A DNA stretch of 10,329 bases, taken from positions 1 through 10,329 of the forward strand of contig QHMQ01000093.1 of the NCBI GenBank assembly GCA_003217835.1. Reading direction: 5' to 3'. Below the pieces are notes generated by a model, which was given only the letters and a program-made list of their open reading frames with translations, was not told where the DNA came from and searched no databases. Source of the stretch: Verrucomicrobiota bacterium (GTDB lineage Bacteria; Verrucomicrobiota; Verrucomicrobiia; Chthoniobacterales; UBA10450). A program made the position numbers and the translations under genes. Below are positions 1 to 6,766 of the stretch, piece by piece (position 1 is the stretch's first letter; the number at the start of each line of letters is the position of its first letter).

Positions 1-192
1 CCACCTCGTGATCATTGGCAAAATTGGATTGTGCTGAAGGGTGAGGCCCATCAAGCGATTTGGGATCGCAGCGGAGAGCAACCGCTGGGCGGCTTTCCAA
101 AACGAATCGACGTTCATCGCCCGGTGCAGGCCAAGCAAAGGCCTTTCGAGTACCGGATCGATCACCGATTCGCGCTTCATTCCAACCCTTAG
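1..192 (+). CDS. Possible 3' end of a truncated gene, product not recognised
   Basis: Frame 1 is open from the first base to a TAG at 190-192, giving 63 residues with no start of their own. The gene, if real, begins upstream of the window. The peptide is mixed and polar (it includes DHWQNWIVLKGEAHQ and RPFEYRIDHRF) and looks more protein-like than the two overlapping open frames at 41-292 and 60-380, which are rich in S, R and P without a domain pattern. I recognise no family. A GC-rich hairpin lies 39 bp after the stop. The alternative is that this stretch is intergenic and open by chance, which is possible for 64 codons at this GC content. Confidence 0.4.
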   Translation, partial: PPRDHWQNWIVLKGEAHQAIWDRSGEQPLGGFPKRIDVHRPVQAKQRPFEYRIDHRFALHSNP

Positions 193-230
193 GGGTTCCC
201 CGCGCATCCTCCCGCAATCGCCATTCGTTT

Positions 231-260
231 GCGCGAACCCGCCTGAGGCGGGCTGCGCGC
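231..260. other. GC-rich hairpin downstream of the truncated frame
   Basis: CCCGCC (238-243) and GGCGGG (247-252) pair perfectly around a TGA loop. An outer GCGCG (231-235) pairs with CGCGC (256-260) across a small internal loop. No T-run follows on either strand, so it is not a textbook intrinsic terminator. It may still mark the 3' end of the upstream transcript or be a short palindromic repeat. Confidence 0.45.
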
Positions 261-276
261 ATTCCCGAAACGCTCA

Positions 277-354
277 ACAATCGGGAGACTAAAAAAGGCA
301 ACCTAAGTTACCTGGCGGTCGTCAATTGGTGCGCGAAATTTCAGGTCAACGTTA
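277..354 (+). repeat. Leader repeat, copy A (upstream of the 89-aa gene)
   Basis: This stretch aligns with 759-829. The two share ACAATCG near the left end, then a 26-bp identical core (292-317 here, 773-798 in copy B) starting with an A-run and containing GGCAACCTAAGTTACC. A looser match follows (GTCGTC against ATCATC, GTGCGCGA against TTGCACGA) and then AGGTCAACGTTA against AGGTTGACGTA. The copy ends 22 bp before the ATG of the small gene at 377, so it lies in the promoter or 5' leader. Confidence 0.8.
296..313. promoter_or_regulatory. Imperfect palindrome in the core of leader repeat A
   Basis: AGGCAAC (296-302) and GTTACCT (307-313) form an inverted repeat with one mismatch around CTAA. 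It could be an operator for a dimeric regulator or an RNA hairpin. The preceding A-run followed by GGCAACC, with GTCGTC 14 bp downstream, also resembles the general layout of an extracytoplasmic-function sigma promoter (GGAAC-like -35, GTC-like -10). The sequence alone does not decide between these readings. Confidence 0.5.
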
Positions 355-376
355 AACAAGAAAGGAAACACAGCAA

Positions 377-646
377 ATGAAACTCCAAATCAATGTGCCG
401 GTAAGCGGCCTAGACTTGGCAAGCTTGCTCCAGGGTGAAGAAGGGTTTTTCCTCTGCCAGAACAGGGGGCAGAACTTCATTACTGTGGCGAAGGCTGGTC
501 ACTCGATCGCCTTCGGGCCGACGCCAATCGGCCGGGGTATCCAAGAACAGCCGTCAGCTACTCTTGGGCCGGAGCCTTGGGTCGTCACCAAGATAAGCAA
601 CTCGACCGAGTTTGCCGAATTCCACGGGACGATCTCCGGCAGGTAG
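377..646 (+). CDS. Small protein of unknown function, co-located with Hsp20
   Basis: The product has 89 residues. It starts at an ATG preceded by AAGGAA at 362-367, a good Shine-Dalgarno match at suitable spacing and one of the better ones in this window. I do not recognise a family. The protein is soluble-looking, has no signal peptide or membrane span, and alternates hydrophobic and small residues (QINVPVSGLDLASLL, NFITVAKAGHSIAFGP, PWVVTKISNSTEFAEFHG) in a way that suggests a small beta-rich fold. There is one Cys (residue 27). It is a single-gene unit: a strong terminator follows 40 bp after the stop, and its leader copies the one upstream of hsp20. A role in the same stress response is an inference from that shared leader, not from the protein itself. 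Confidence 0.65.
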   Translation: MKLQINVPVSGLDLASLLQGEEGFFLCQNRGQNFITVAKAGHSIAFGPTPIGRGIQEQPSATLGPEPWVVTKISNSTEFAEFHGTISGR

Positions 647-686
647 ATGCGCTAAGCCAAGGCAGCAATAGCGCGAAGAAAAAATC

Positions 687-721
687 AAAAGCCCTGGTGG
701 GGAAACTCACCGGGGTTTTTT
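687..721 (+). terminator. Rho-independent terminator of the 89-aa gene
   Basis: CCCTGGTG (692-699) pairs with CACCGGGG (708-715), including one G-T wobble, around an 8-nt loop. The stem can extend through AAAAG and the start of a TTTTTT run at 716-721. A GC stem followed by six T residues on the plus strand is a classic intrinsic terminator. It separates the small gene from hsp20, so the two are transcribed independently. Confidence 0.88.
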
Positions 722-758
722 GTTTTGGTCAGCTGTGTGGAGGCTTTCTGAGCGTTCC

Positions 759-829
759 ACAATCGAGCGATTAAAAAGGCAACCTAAGTTACCTGGCGAT
801 CATCCACCGTTGCACGAGGTTGACGTACG
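759..829 (+). repeat. Leader repeat, copy B (upstream of hsp20)
   Basis: This is the second copy of the element at 277-354, with the same 26-bp core at 773-798 and the palindrome AGGCAAC/GTTACCT at 777-783 and 788-794. The right end carries AGGTTGACGTA (817-827), matching AGGTCAACGTTA of copy A. Within this copy CAACCT (780-785) is exactly complementary to AGGTTG (817-822), so an RNA could pair these instead of forming the palindrome hairpin. The copy ends 9 bp before the proposed hsp20 start. Confidence 0.8.
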
Positions 830-838
830 CCGATTTCA

Positions 839-1297
839 TTGGTTCGGAACACACTCACTCGCTGGGAACCATTAAGAGAAATGGAGGACCTGCAGAGCCG
901 GCTCTCAACCCTTTTTGGCCGGACGCCAATGCGCCGGGGAAATGGCAAGGAGAGTATAACGTTGCCCGAATGGACACCCCTCGCAGACATCACCGAGGAT
1001 GACATGGAATACGTCATTAAGGCTGAATTGCCTGAGTTAAAGAGGGAAGACGTAAAAGTCACTGTCGAGAACGGGGTTCTTACCATCTCAGGCGAACGCA
1101 AATTCGAAAAAGAAGAGAAGAAGAAAAAGTATCACCGTGTAGAGCGCGGCTACGGCAGCTTTGTGCGAACTTTCGCGCTGCCGGAGGACGCGGACGCGGA
1201 TAGAGTGAAGGCTCAGTTCAAGCAAGGCATCCTTGAGGTGCACCTGCCGAAGAACGAAAAAGCCAAACCCAAGCAGATCGAAGTCAATGTCGCCTAA
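839..1297 (+). CDS. hsp20: Hsp20/alpha-crystallin small heat-shock protein
   Basis: The product is an ATP-independent holdase that binds unfolding proteins in the cytoplasm for later refolding by other chaperones. It has 152 residues, normal for bacterial members. Residues 1-25 (NTLTRWEPLREMEDLQSRLSTLF) match the family's typical N-terminal arm. The alpha-crystallin domain spans about 45-138, with the conserved AELPELKREDVKVTVENG and GILEVHLPK segments, and an I-x-V type C-terminal anchor (IEV, 147-149) follows. The start is TTG at 839, chosen because the family N-terminus begins there. No Shine-Dalgarno sits at normal spacing; GAGG at 816-819 is 19 bp away. An in-frame ATG at 881 would cut into the conserved arm. 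Family and fold are secure; the exact start is not. Confidence 0.95.
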   Translation: MVRNTLTRWEPLREMEDLQSRLSTLFGRTPMRRGNGKESITLPEWTPLADITEDDMEYVIKAELPELKREDVKVTVENGVLTISGERKFEKEEKKKKYHRVERGYGSFVRTFALPEDADADRVKAQFKQGILEVHLPKNEKAKPKQIEVNVA

Positions 1298-1320
1298 GAA
1301 CGACGGGCTTGATTAAAGGC

Positions 1321-1349
1321 TGGTGGGGCTTCGTTAAGAAGCCTCGCCA
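1321..1349. terminator. Hairpin after hsp20, possible bidirectional terminator
   Basis: TGGTGGGGCTTC (1321-1332) pairs with GAAGCCTCGCCA (1338-1349) over 12 positions with two G-T wobbles and a GTTAA loop. It lies 23 bp after the hsp20 stop and between convergent genes. There is no proper T-run on the plus strand; the minus strand has only a short T-rich patch after it. Terminator function is therefore probable from position but not from the full motif. Confidence 0.55.
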
Positions 1350-1358
1350 CGCCACATT

Positions 1359-1377
1359 GGCGGAACCCTGATCCGCC
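1359..1377. terminator. Second small hairpin between convergent genes
   Basis: GGCGGA (1359-1364) pairs perfectly with TCCGCC (1372-1377) around a 7-nt loop. It lies 45 bp beyond the stop codon of the RND pump gene as read on the minus strand. Only a short TTT follows on the plus strand, so this is weak support for transcript termination. Confidence 0.3.
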
Positions 1378-1421
1378 CATTTCGCCACTCGGTCGCTGCA
1401 CGTGCGCCGATCTCGGCTCGG

Positions 1422-4400
1422 TCATCCTTGCTTCCAGCCATTGCCATTCCCATCCGGTGCACCCGTCCCCGCGTACTCAGGGACAAGATCGACATCTTCG
1501 GCCGGCTGTTCTTTTTCGGTTTCAGCGAGCGATTTTTCGTGATGCTCTTTCGCGATCAGCATGTAGAGCGATGGCACGATAAACAAAGTGAAAATCGTTC
1601 CGATGGTCATCCCGCCGACGAGAACGAGACCGATGGAATTTCGCGCGGCCGCGCCGGCACCGCTTACCAGCGTGAGCGGAAAATGACCCGCAACGGTCGC
1701 GGCAGTCGTCATCATGATTGGGCGCAAACGGATGCGCGCAGCTTGCGCGACCGCAGCCAGTTTGCTCAAACCCTGCCGCTGCAATTCGTTGGCGAATTGC
1801 ACGATCAGGATTCCGTTTTTCGACACCAATCCGACGAGCGTGACCAGACCAACCTGCGAGTAAATGTTGAGAGTAGTCGTCCAGCCCTTGGTAAAAAATG
1901 CAATGTTCGGATTCGGCATCTTCAGGAAAGTGAAAAGCAGCGCGCCAAACATGGCGAGCGGCACCGAGCCGAGCAGAATAATGAATGGATCGCGGAAGCT
2001 GTTGAACTGAGCGGCGAGAACGAGAAAGATCAATACGACTGCGAGCGCAAAAGCCGGGAGAAATTTATTCCCCTCCGTGCGCAGCTGACGCGAGTCGCCG
2101 GTGTAATCAAGGACGTAACCTTTCGGCAAAATCTTGCGTGCTTCGTCTTCGAGAAATTTCAACGCGGCATCGAGCGACTGACCTGATACACCGCTAATTT
2201 GCACGGCGTTGAGCTGCTGCATCCGATTGAGCGAGCGGGCCACAGTCTTGTGTTTAATCGTCGCCACCGTGCTGAGCGGTATGAGTTGGTTGTTCGGCCC
2301 GGTCACGTAAATGTTTTCCAACTGTTGCGGGTTCAACCGATCGATCCGTTTGATCTGGGGAATGACCTTGTAACTGCGACCGGCAATGTTGAAACGATTG
2401 ACGAAGTTGCCACCGATGCTGGCCGAGAGATCAGCGCCGACTTTCTGCATGTCGAGACCAAGCGAAGCCACTTTGTCGTGATCGAAAACAATTTCAGACT
2501 GCGGTTGGTCGATTTTCGTGTCGATCTGCGGGGGGAAGAAAAACATTCCACTCGCCGCTGCTTTGAGCTGAATTTGCTTCGCAAATTCCAGAATCCGTTC
2601 CGGGTCAGCGGTTGAAGCGATGATGAAGCTCACCGGAAAACTGTCGCCGCCCGGAAGGGCGGACGGCATCACTGGAAACATCTGAATGCCAGGGATAGCT
2701 CCAAGTTTTGCCTGGACCTGCGGCAGATATGCAGCAGTTGGCGTTTTGCGAACACCCCACGGCTTCAACACCATGCCGCCAAAGCCTTGGTCTGGATTTG
2801 TAATTTGAAACGTGAATCGCGTGTCCGGAATATCCAGGAAGATTTTTCCAGCGGCATCGGCATAGCGAATCGTGTCGTCGATTGTCGCGTTCGCTGGCGC
2901 AGTGACGATGCCGAAGATCACGCCCTGATCTTCCGTCGGCGCCGGCTCGTGCGGGGACATTTTGTAAAACAGGATCGCCAGGAGCGACAATCCGATCCAG
3001 ACCGCATATACCGCAGGCCGCGCGGCCAGTGTACGATCGAGATGGCTGCCATACCATTCGCGGAATCGATCGAAGGTGCGATTGACGATTCCACTGAATC
3101 CCTTATCGACATCGCCGGCCCGCAAAAGGTGTGCCGACATCATTGGTGAAAGTGTTAATGCCACTACGCCGGAGATCGCGACCGCGCCGGCGAGTGTGAG
3201 CGCGAACTCACGGAACAGCGCGCCGGTCAGCCCGCCTTGCAACGCGATCGGCGTATAAACCGCGGCCAGCGTAATCGTCATCGCGATGATCGGCCCAATT
3301 AGTTCGCGTGCGCCTCGAAGCGCGGCATTCATGCGCGACATTCCTTCGCGGATGTGCCGTTCCACGTTTTCCACCACAACAATTGCGTCATCCACGACCA
3401 ACCCGACCGAAAGCACGATCGCGAGCAGCGTGAGCAGGTTAAGTGTGAAGCCGAAAAGTTGCATAAGGAAGAGCGCGCCGATAAGCGAGATCGGAATGGC
3501 AACCACGGGCACGACCACAGAGCGGAAAGACCCGAGGAACAAAAAGATCACGACCATGACGATGAGCAGCGTGTCGATCAAAGTTTTTACGACTTCGTGG
3601 ATCGCGTCGTTGATGTACGCGGTCGCGTCGTAGGCGATCTGTCCGGTCATGCCGGTTGGAAGTTCCTTCTGGATTTGTTCCATCTCGGCGCGCACGCGTT
3701 TGATTACGTCGATCGAGTTCGCATTCGGCAAAACCCAGATGCCCATGAAAACGGCCTTCTCGCCGGAGAAGCGCACTTCGGTGTTATAATCTTCCGCGCC
3801 CAACACCACGTCCGCGATGTCGCTGAGCCGAATGAGATTTCCTTTGTCCTGGCGCACGACCAGGTTCTTGAAGTCCTCAGTCGTGTGCAAATCCGTGTTC
3901 GCAGTGAGGTTGACCTGAAGCAGCGAACCTTTCGTGCTCCCGACCGCGGACAGATAATTGTTTCGGGAGAGCGCGCTGCGCACGTCTGCCGGGCTGATAT
4001 TTAACGCCGCCATCCGATCCGGTTTCATCCAGATGCGCATGGCAAAAGTGCGCCCGCCGAGAATGTCTGCTTTTTGCACGCCGCCGAGCGCGGTCAGCCG
4101 CGGTTGCACCAGGCGCACGAGATAATCGGTAACCTCGTTAGGCTGCAAAATGTTCGATGTGAAGCTCAAATACGCGGAGGCAAATCGTGAGTCCGCGGCT
4201 TCGATATTGATCACCGGAATTTCCGCCTCAGGCGGCAGATCCCTCCGGATCGCATCCACTTTCGAGCTGATATCGGAGAGCGCCTTGTTCGCGTCGTAAT
4301 TTAATTTGAGGCGCGCGGTGATGAGCGAGCTGCCCTGGGAGCTTTGTGATTGGATGTAATCAATGCCATCGGCGGCGGCGATGGCGCGCTCGAGCGGCGT

Positions 4401-4595
4401 GGTGATAAAACCGCGAACAAGCTCTGCATCCGCGCCGACGTACACCGTCGTCACCGTGATCGCCGCGATGTCGCTACGCGGATATTGCCGGACATTGATC
4501 GTTTTGATCGCCTGCAAACCAGCGATGAGAATCACGAAGCTGACGACTAACGCCAGCACCGGTCGTTTGATAAAAAGGTCAGTGAACGATTTCAT
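1422..4595 (-). CDS. RND (AcrB-type, HAE1-like) inner-membrane efflux pump
   Basis: The product is a proton-driven trimeric transporter that moves drugs or other amphiphiles from periplasm or membrane to a TolC-type exit duct. Its 1057 residues match the family's usual length. TM1 (about 10-30) follows an amphipathic FTDLFIKRPV start; the first periplasmic half covers about 31-335. TM2-TM6 include the paired proton-relay aspartates D402 and D403 in SVGLVVDDAIVVVENVE. The second half repeats the layout, with the conserved lysine K926 in GLVSKNGILIVQFANE and R958 in RLRPIMMT. All relay residues are present, so it should be active. It ends in a polar tail (about 1016-1057). It lies 30 bp after the adaptor gene, in the same operon. 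Substrate cannot be read from sequence; multidrug export is more likely than metal export, since the NVRQYPRSD and VDDAIVVVEN segments are of the HAE1 kind. Confidence 0.96.
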   Translation of the reverse strand: MKSFTDLFIKRPVLALVVSFVILIAGLQAIKTINVRQYPRSDIAAITVTTVYVGADAELVRGFITTPLERAIAAADGIDYIQSQSSQGSSLITARLKLNYDANKALSDISSKVDAIRRDLPPEAEIPVINIEAADSRFASAYLSFTSNILQPNEVTDYLVRLVQPRLTALGGVQKADILGGRTFAMRIWMKPDRMAALNISPADVRSALSRNNYLSAVGSTKGSLLQVNLTANTDLHTTEDFKNLVVRQDKGNLIRLSDIADVVLGAEDYNTEVRFSGEKAVFMGIWVLPNANSIDVIKRVRAEMEQIQKELPTGMTGQIAYDATAYINDAIHEVVKTLIDTLLIVMVVIFLFLGSFRSVVVPVVAIPISLIGALFLMQLFGFTLNLLTLLAIVLSVGLVVDDAIVVVENVERHIREGMSRMNAALRGARELIGPIIAMTITLAAVYTPIALQGGLTGALFREFALTLAGAVAISGVVALTLSPMMSAHLLRAGDVDKGFSGIVNRTFDRFREWYGSHLDRTLAARPAVYAVWIGLSLLAILFYKMSPHEPAPTEDQGVIFGIVTAPANATIDDTIRYADAAGKIFLDIPDTRFTFQITNPDQGFGGMVLKPWGVRKTPTAAYLPQVQAKLGAIPGIQMFPVMPSALPGGDSFPVSFIIASTADPERILEFAKQIQLKAAASGMFFFPPQIDTKIDQPQSEIVFDHDKVASLGLDMQKVGADLSASIGGNFVNRFNIAGRSYKVIPQIKRIDRLNPQQLENIYVTGPNNQLIPLSTVATIKHKTVARSLNRMQQLNAVQISGVSGQSLDAALKFLEDEARKILPKGYVLDYTGDSRQLRTEGNKFLPAFALAVVLIFLVLAAQFNSFRDPFIILLGSVPLAMFGALLFTFLKMPNPNIAFFTKGWTTTLNIYSQVGLVTLVGLVSKNGILIVQFANELQRQGLSKLAAVAQAARIRLRPIMMTTAATVAGHFPLTLVSGAGAAARNSIGLVLVGGMTIGTIFTLFIVPSLYMLIAKEHHEKSLAETEKEQPAEDVDLVPEYAGTGAPDGNGNGWKQG

Positions 4596-4625
4596 TCTGT
4601 GGACTGGAAAGCCGTCACTTTATCA

Positions 4626-5786
4626 TCACGTATCCGCCGGTGTTGGCGAAACCTGCGGGTTGGGTGCGAGATCGTTGTTGATCGTCACGGACATTCCGTT
4701 GCGCAGCTTGAACACGCCCGTGCCCACGACCATTTCGCCGGGTTTTAATCCGGTCGTGATTGAAACCAAATCGCCGCGCGCTTCACCCACGCGCACGAAT
4801 TGCTGACGGATCGTTTGCGATTCCTTCCCGGTCTTCGGATCCTTCTGTTTCTCGATCACAAAAACCGAATCGCCAAAAGGTGCATAGGAAATAGCCGAAC
4901 CGGGAATGACAAGCGCACGCTCCTTCTCCGGTAACACCACCTCGACTTTCGCGAACATTCCCGGTCGCAGCGCGTGATCTGGATTAGCCAGAGTTGCCTG
5001 CACCAAAACATTTCGCGTCGCTACATCGACCATCGAATTCACCGCCGTCAACTTTCCATTGAAAACACGACCCGGCATTGCATCTGTCGTTACGCGAATT
5101 TCAAGACCTTGAGATAATTTTGAAAAATACTGCTGCGGAAGCGCGAAGTCAGCAAAGACCGGATCGAGCGATTGCAGCGGAACCACTGGCTGCCCGGAGT
5201 TGATCATCTGACCAATGTTCACCTGCCGAATCCCAAGCTGCCCATCAAACGGCGCCACAATCGCCTTCTTTCTAATGTTGGACCGCATCTGGTCGACGAC
5301 GGCAGTCAGTCTTCGCAACTTTGATTCGGCTGCGTCGAGATCCGAATTCGAAACTACCTTTTTTGCGGCAAGGTCGCGAGTTCGCTCTAAGTCCGTGCGT
5401 GCTAATTCTTGTTCTGCTTCCGCCGATCGCAAAAGTGCTTCCTCCTGCGAGGCGTCTAATTTGACGAGCAGATCCCCTTTCTTTGCCAGAGTACCGTTTT
5501 GAAATCCGATTTCGCTGACCATGCCGCCCAACTCGGTCGACACGACAGCGCCTTGAACAGCACTGACGCTTCCCACCGCCGACAGCATCGGCGCCCAATC
5601 TTCTTCTTTCACGACCGCGCTCGTCACGGTTTCCACCGGTATTGGCTGCTTGGCCGAGATCATGGTGAAAATTTGCAGACCTTTGATCAGGATAAGGAAA
5701 ATCGCCAGGCCCCCGACCGCCGCGATCGCAATCCACATTTTTTTTCGCGCTGGTTTCATTATCAAAGATTTCGCTATGTCATGCAT
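4626..5786 (-). CDS. RND periplasmic adaptor (membrane fusion protein, HlyD/AcrA type)
   Basis: The product bridges the RND pump and an outer-membrane channel. It has 386 residues. A basic start (KPARKKMW) precedes one membrane span (about 17-35), which anchors it as an uncleaved signal; there is no lipobox cysteine. The split lipoyl domain lies at about 74-112 and 173-206 (IVAPFDGQLGIRQVNIGQ, GQPVVPLQSLDPV). Between them a charged alpha-hairpin (about 113-172) should contact the outer-membrane channel. Beta-barrel and membrane-proximal parts follow (LRPGMFAKVEVVLPE, VIPGSAISY, LKPGEMVVGTGVFKLRNGM). Its ATG overlaps the regulator stop as ATGCATGA, which suggests translational coupling. M10 is an alternative start, but neither has a clear Shine-Dalgarno. 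The adaptor is the natural partner of the pump downstream. Confidence 0.95.
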   Translation of the reverse strand: MHDIAKSLIMKPARKKMWIAIAAVGGLAIFLILIKGLQIFTMISAKQPIPVETVTSAVVKEEDWAPMLSAVGSVSAVQGAVVSTELGGMVSEIGFQNGTLAKKGDLLVKLDASQEEALLRSAEAEQELARTDLERTRDLAAKKVVSNSDLDAAESKLRRLTAVVDQMRSNIRKKAIVAPFDGQLGIRQVNIGQMINSGQPVVPLQSLDPVFADFALPQQYFSKLSQGLEIRVTTDAMPGRVFNGKLTAVNSMVDVATRNVLVQATLANPDHALRPGMFAKVEVVLPEKERALVIPGSAISYAPFGDSVFVIEKQKDPKTGKESQTIRQQFVRVGEARGDLVSITTGLKPGEMVVGTGVFKLRNGMSVTINNDLAPNPQVSPTPADT

Positions 5787-6408
5787 AAGTCGTTTGGGCT
5801 TGGCCCGTGAAAAGCAGACGCCAAAGTCTTCGCGTCACTTCCAGCTGCCGCGCACGCCTTTCCGCTGCCGTCATGGTCTGTGGTTGCAAGACGTCGCGCA
5901 TCAACATCCCACGCGAGACAGCAAAAATCAGTTCTGCCAATTCATGAGGCTTTAGACCATCTGCGGCGCTCCCCACTTCCGGCGAGCGCGCGATCAAATC
6001 GGTCACGCCATCCATCGCCGTCTGCAAAACGTCGCGGACCAAGTCGGCCACATGCGGATTGCGCGATGCTTCCGCGTAAAGATCGACAACGAACGCAGAG
6101 ACAAGCTGCGGCGCATCTTCGCAACAATGCGCGGTGAACAAAATCTCCAGCGACTCAAGCAGCGTCGGCGCCTGTTGCGCGCGCTCGAGGACTTCGTGAA
6201 TTTCTGTTTTATGCCGATCGGCCATTGCGGAAATGACGGCGTCCTTGTTCTCAAAATAACGATAAATGAGGCCGACACTGATCCCAGCCTCCGCGCTAAT
6301 ATCGTGCATACTGGCCTGGTGGAAGCCTCGCTTGGCGAAGCAGACCAGGGCCGCATCGAGGATTTGGGCGCGTCGATCGGGACTCGATTCTATCTGGGGC
6401 TGTGACAT
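5779..6408 (-). CDS. TetR/AcrR-family transcriptional repressor of the efflux operon
   Basis: The product has 209 residues, typical of the family. The N-terminal DNA-binding domain runs from about 11 to 58. Its helix-turn-helix is MHDISAEAGISVGLIYRYFENKDAVI (about 34-59), with the conserved GISVGLIYRYF recognition segment. The remaining helical part is the ligand-binding and dimerisation domain, which is not conserved enough to name an inducer; it has adjacent cysteines C95 and C96. Unlike acrR, this regulator is the first gene of the pump operon itself rather than divergent from it. A perfect palindrome lies 12 bp upstream of the ATG, next to a consensus -35, so it probably represses its own transcription together with adaptor and pump until a pump substrate binds. 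No Shine-Dalgarno precedes the ATG. Confidence 0.93.
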   Translation of the reverse strand: MSQPQIESSPDRRAQILDAALVCFAKRGFHQASMHDISAEAGISVGLIYRYFENKDAVISAMADRHKTEIHEVLERAQQAPTLLESLEILFTAHCCEDAPQLVSAFVVDLYAEASRNPHVADLVRDVLQTAMDGVTDLIARSPEVGSAADGLKPHELAELIFAVSRGMLMRDVLQPQTMTAAERRARQLEVTRRLWRLLFTGQAQTTYA

Positions 6409-6417
6409 AGGACTAGG

Positions 6418-6446
6418 AAGATGAATGAACGTTCATTCATTGTCAA
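6418..6446 (-). promoter_or_regulatory. Sigma-70-type promoter of the tetR-adaptor-pump operon
   Basis: On the minus strand TTGACA (6446-6441) is a perfect -35 hexamer. At 17-bp spacing the -10 would be CATCTT (6423-6418), a 3/6 match. Transcription would start about 3-5 nt before the ATG at 6408, giving an almost leaderless mRNA, in line with the missing Shine-Dalgarno. The -35 is strong evidence; the -10 is weak. Confidence 0.6.
6421..6440. promoter_or_regulatory. TetR-family operator, perfect 20-bp palindrome
   Basis: ATGAATGAAC (6421-6430) is followed directly by its exact reverse complement GTTCATTCAT (6431-6440). The length, symmetry and TGAATGA/TCATTCA halves are typical of TetR-family operators. 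It fills the space between the -35 and the probable -10 of the regulator promoter, so bound repressor would block RNA polymerase. Confidence 0.85.
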
Positions 6447-6523
6447 ATCGCTCTCCGGATTTCTCAATTCGGGAGGCAGTCGCGGCGGCGACTCAAAAGC
6501 AAGCGCCTAGCGAACTTTTCCAC

Positions 6524-6757
6524 TCAGGACCCCCGATCTAATACCGACGCTGCCTGACGATGCGACATATGGAAAACCGGGTGTACTCGGAAAGTTTCTC
6601 TATCGATCGGCAGCTGATTCGGTTGCTGAGCAAACTGCCAGATCGAAACAATCGCGCTCAGACTCAAAAGCGCGTAAACCGCAGTTTCCATGATGCTCCG
6701 GCCCGTCTCTTCCGAGCGAACCAGGAGCGTGTATGTAGATTCATGTTCGTTGTTCAC
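6524..6757 (-). CDS. Small single-span membrane protein, function unknown
   Basis: The product has 77 residues. The start is GTG at 6757, chosen because AAAGGAGGG lies just upstream at normal spacing. Residues 1-22 are polar (HESTYTLLVRSEETGRSIME). One hydrophobic helix (about 23-41, TAVYALLSLSAIVSIWQFA) follows, then a 36-residue polar tail with PNQLP and several His. The layout is a polar N-terminal strip, a single span and a soluble tail, without a signal cleavage site. No enzyme motif or named family is visible. It lies 115 bp upstream of the tetR start in the same orientation, but the operon promoter lies between them, so it is probably its own unit. The competing plus-strand frame at 6560-6883 lacks such a start signal and runs into tilS. 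Confidence 0.72.
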   Translation of the reverse strand: MNNEHESTYTLLVRSEETGRSIMETAVYALLSLSAIVSIWQFAQQPNQLPIDRETFRVHPVFHMSHRQAASVLDRGS

Positions 6758-6766
6758 AATATGCGA

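Noticed and set aside
60..380. Open frames at 41-292 and 60-380
   Set aside because: They have biased, repeat-free composition rich in S, R and P. The longer one runs through leader repeat A and the ribosome binding site of the 89-aa gene. Neither has a start signal.
759..838. CIRCE operator or sigma-32 promoter before hsp20
   Set aside because: I see neither TTAGCACTC with its inverted partner nor a CTTGAA/CCCCAT pair. The visible palindrome is a different sequence.
3354..4004. Plus-strand open frame of 216 codons opposite the pump gene
   Set aside because: It is antisense to the pump gene, extremely rich in His, Asp and Arg, and shows no domain. It is a by-product of the coding bias on the other strand. 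The same holds for the plus-strand frames at 1428-2186 and 2199-2615.
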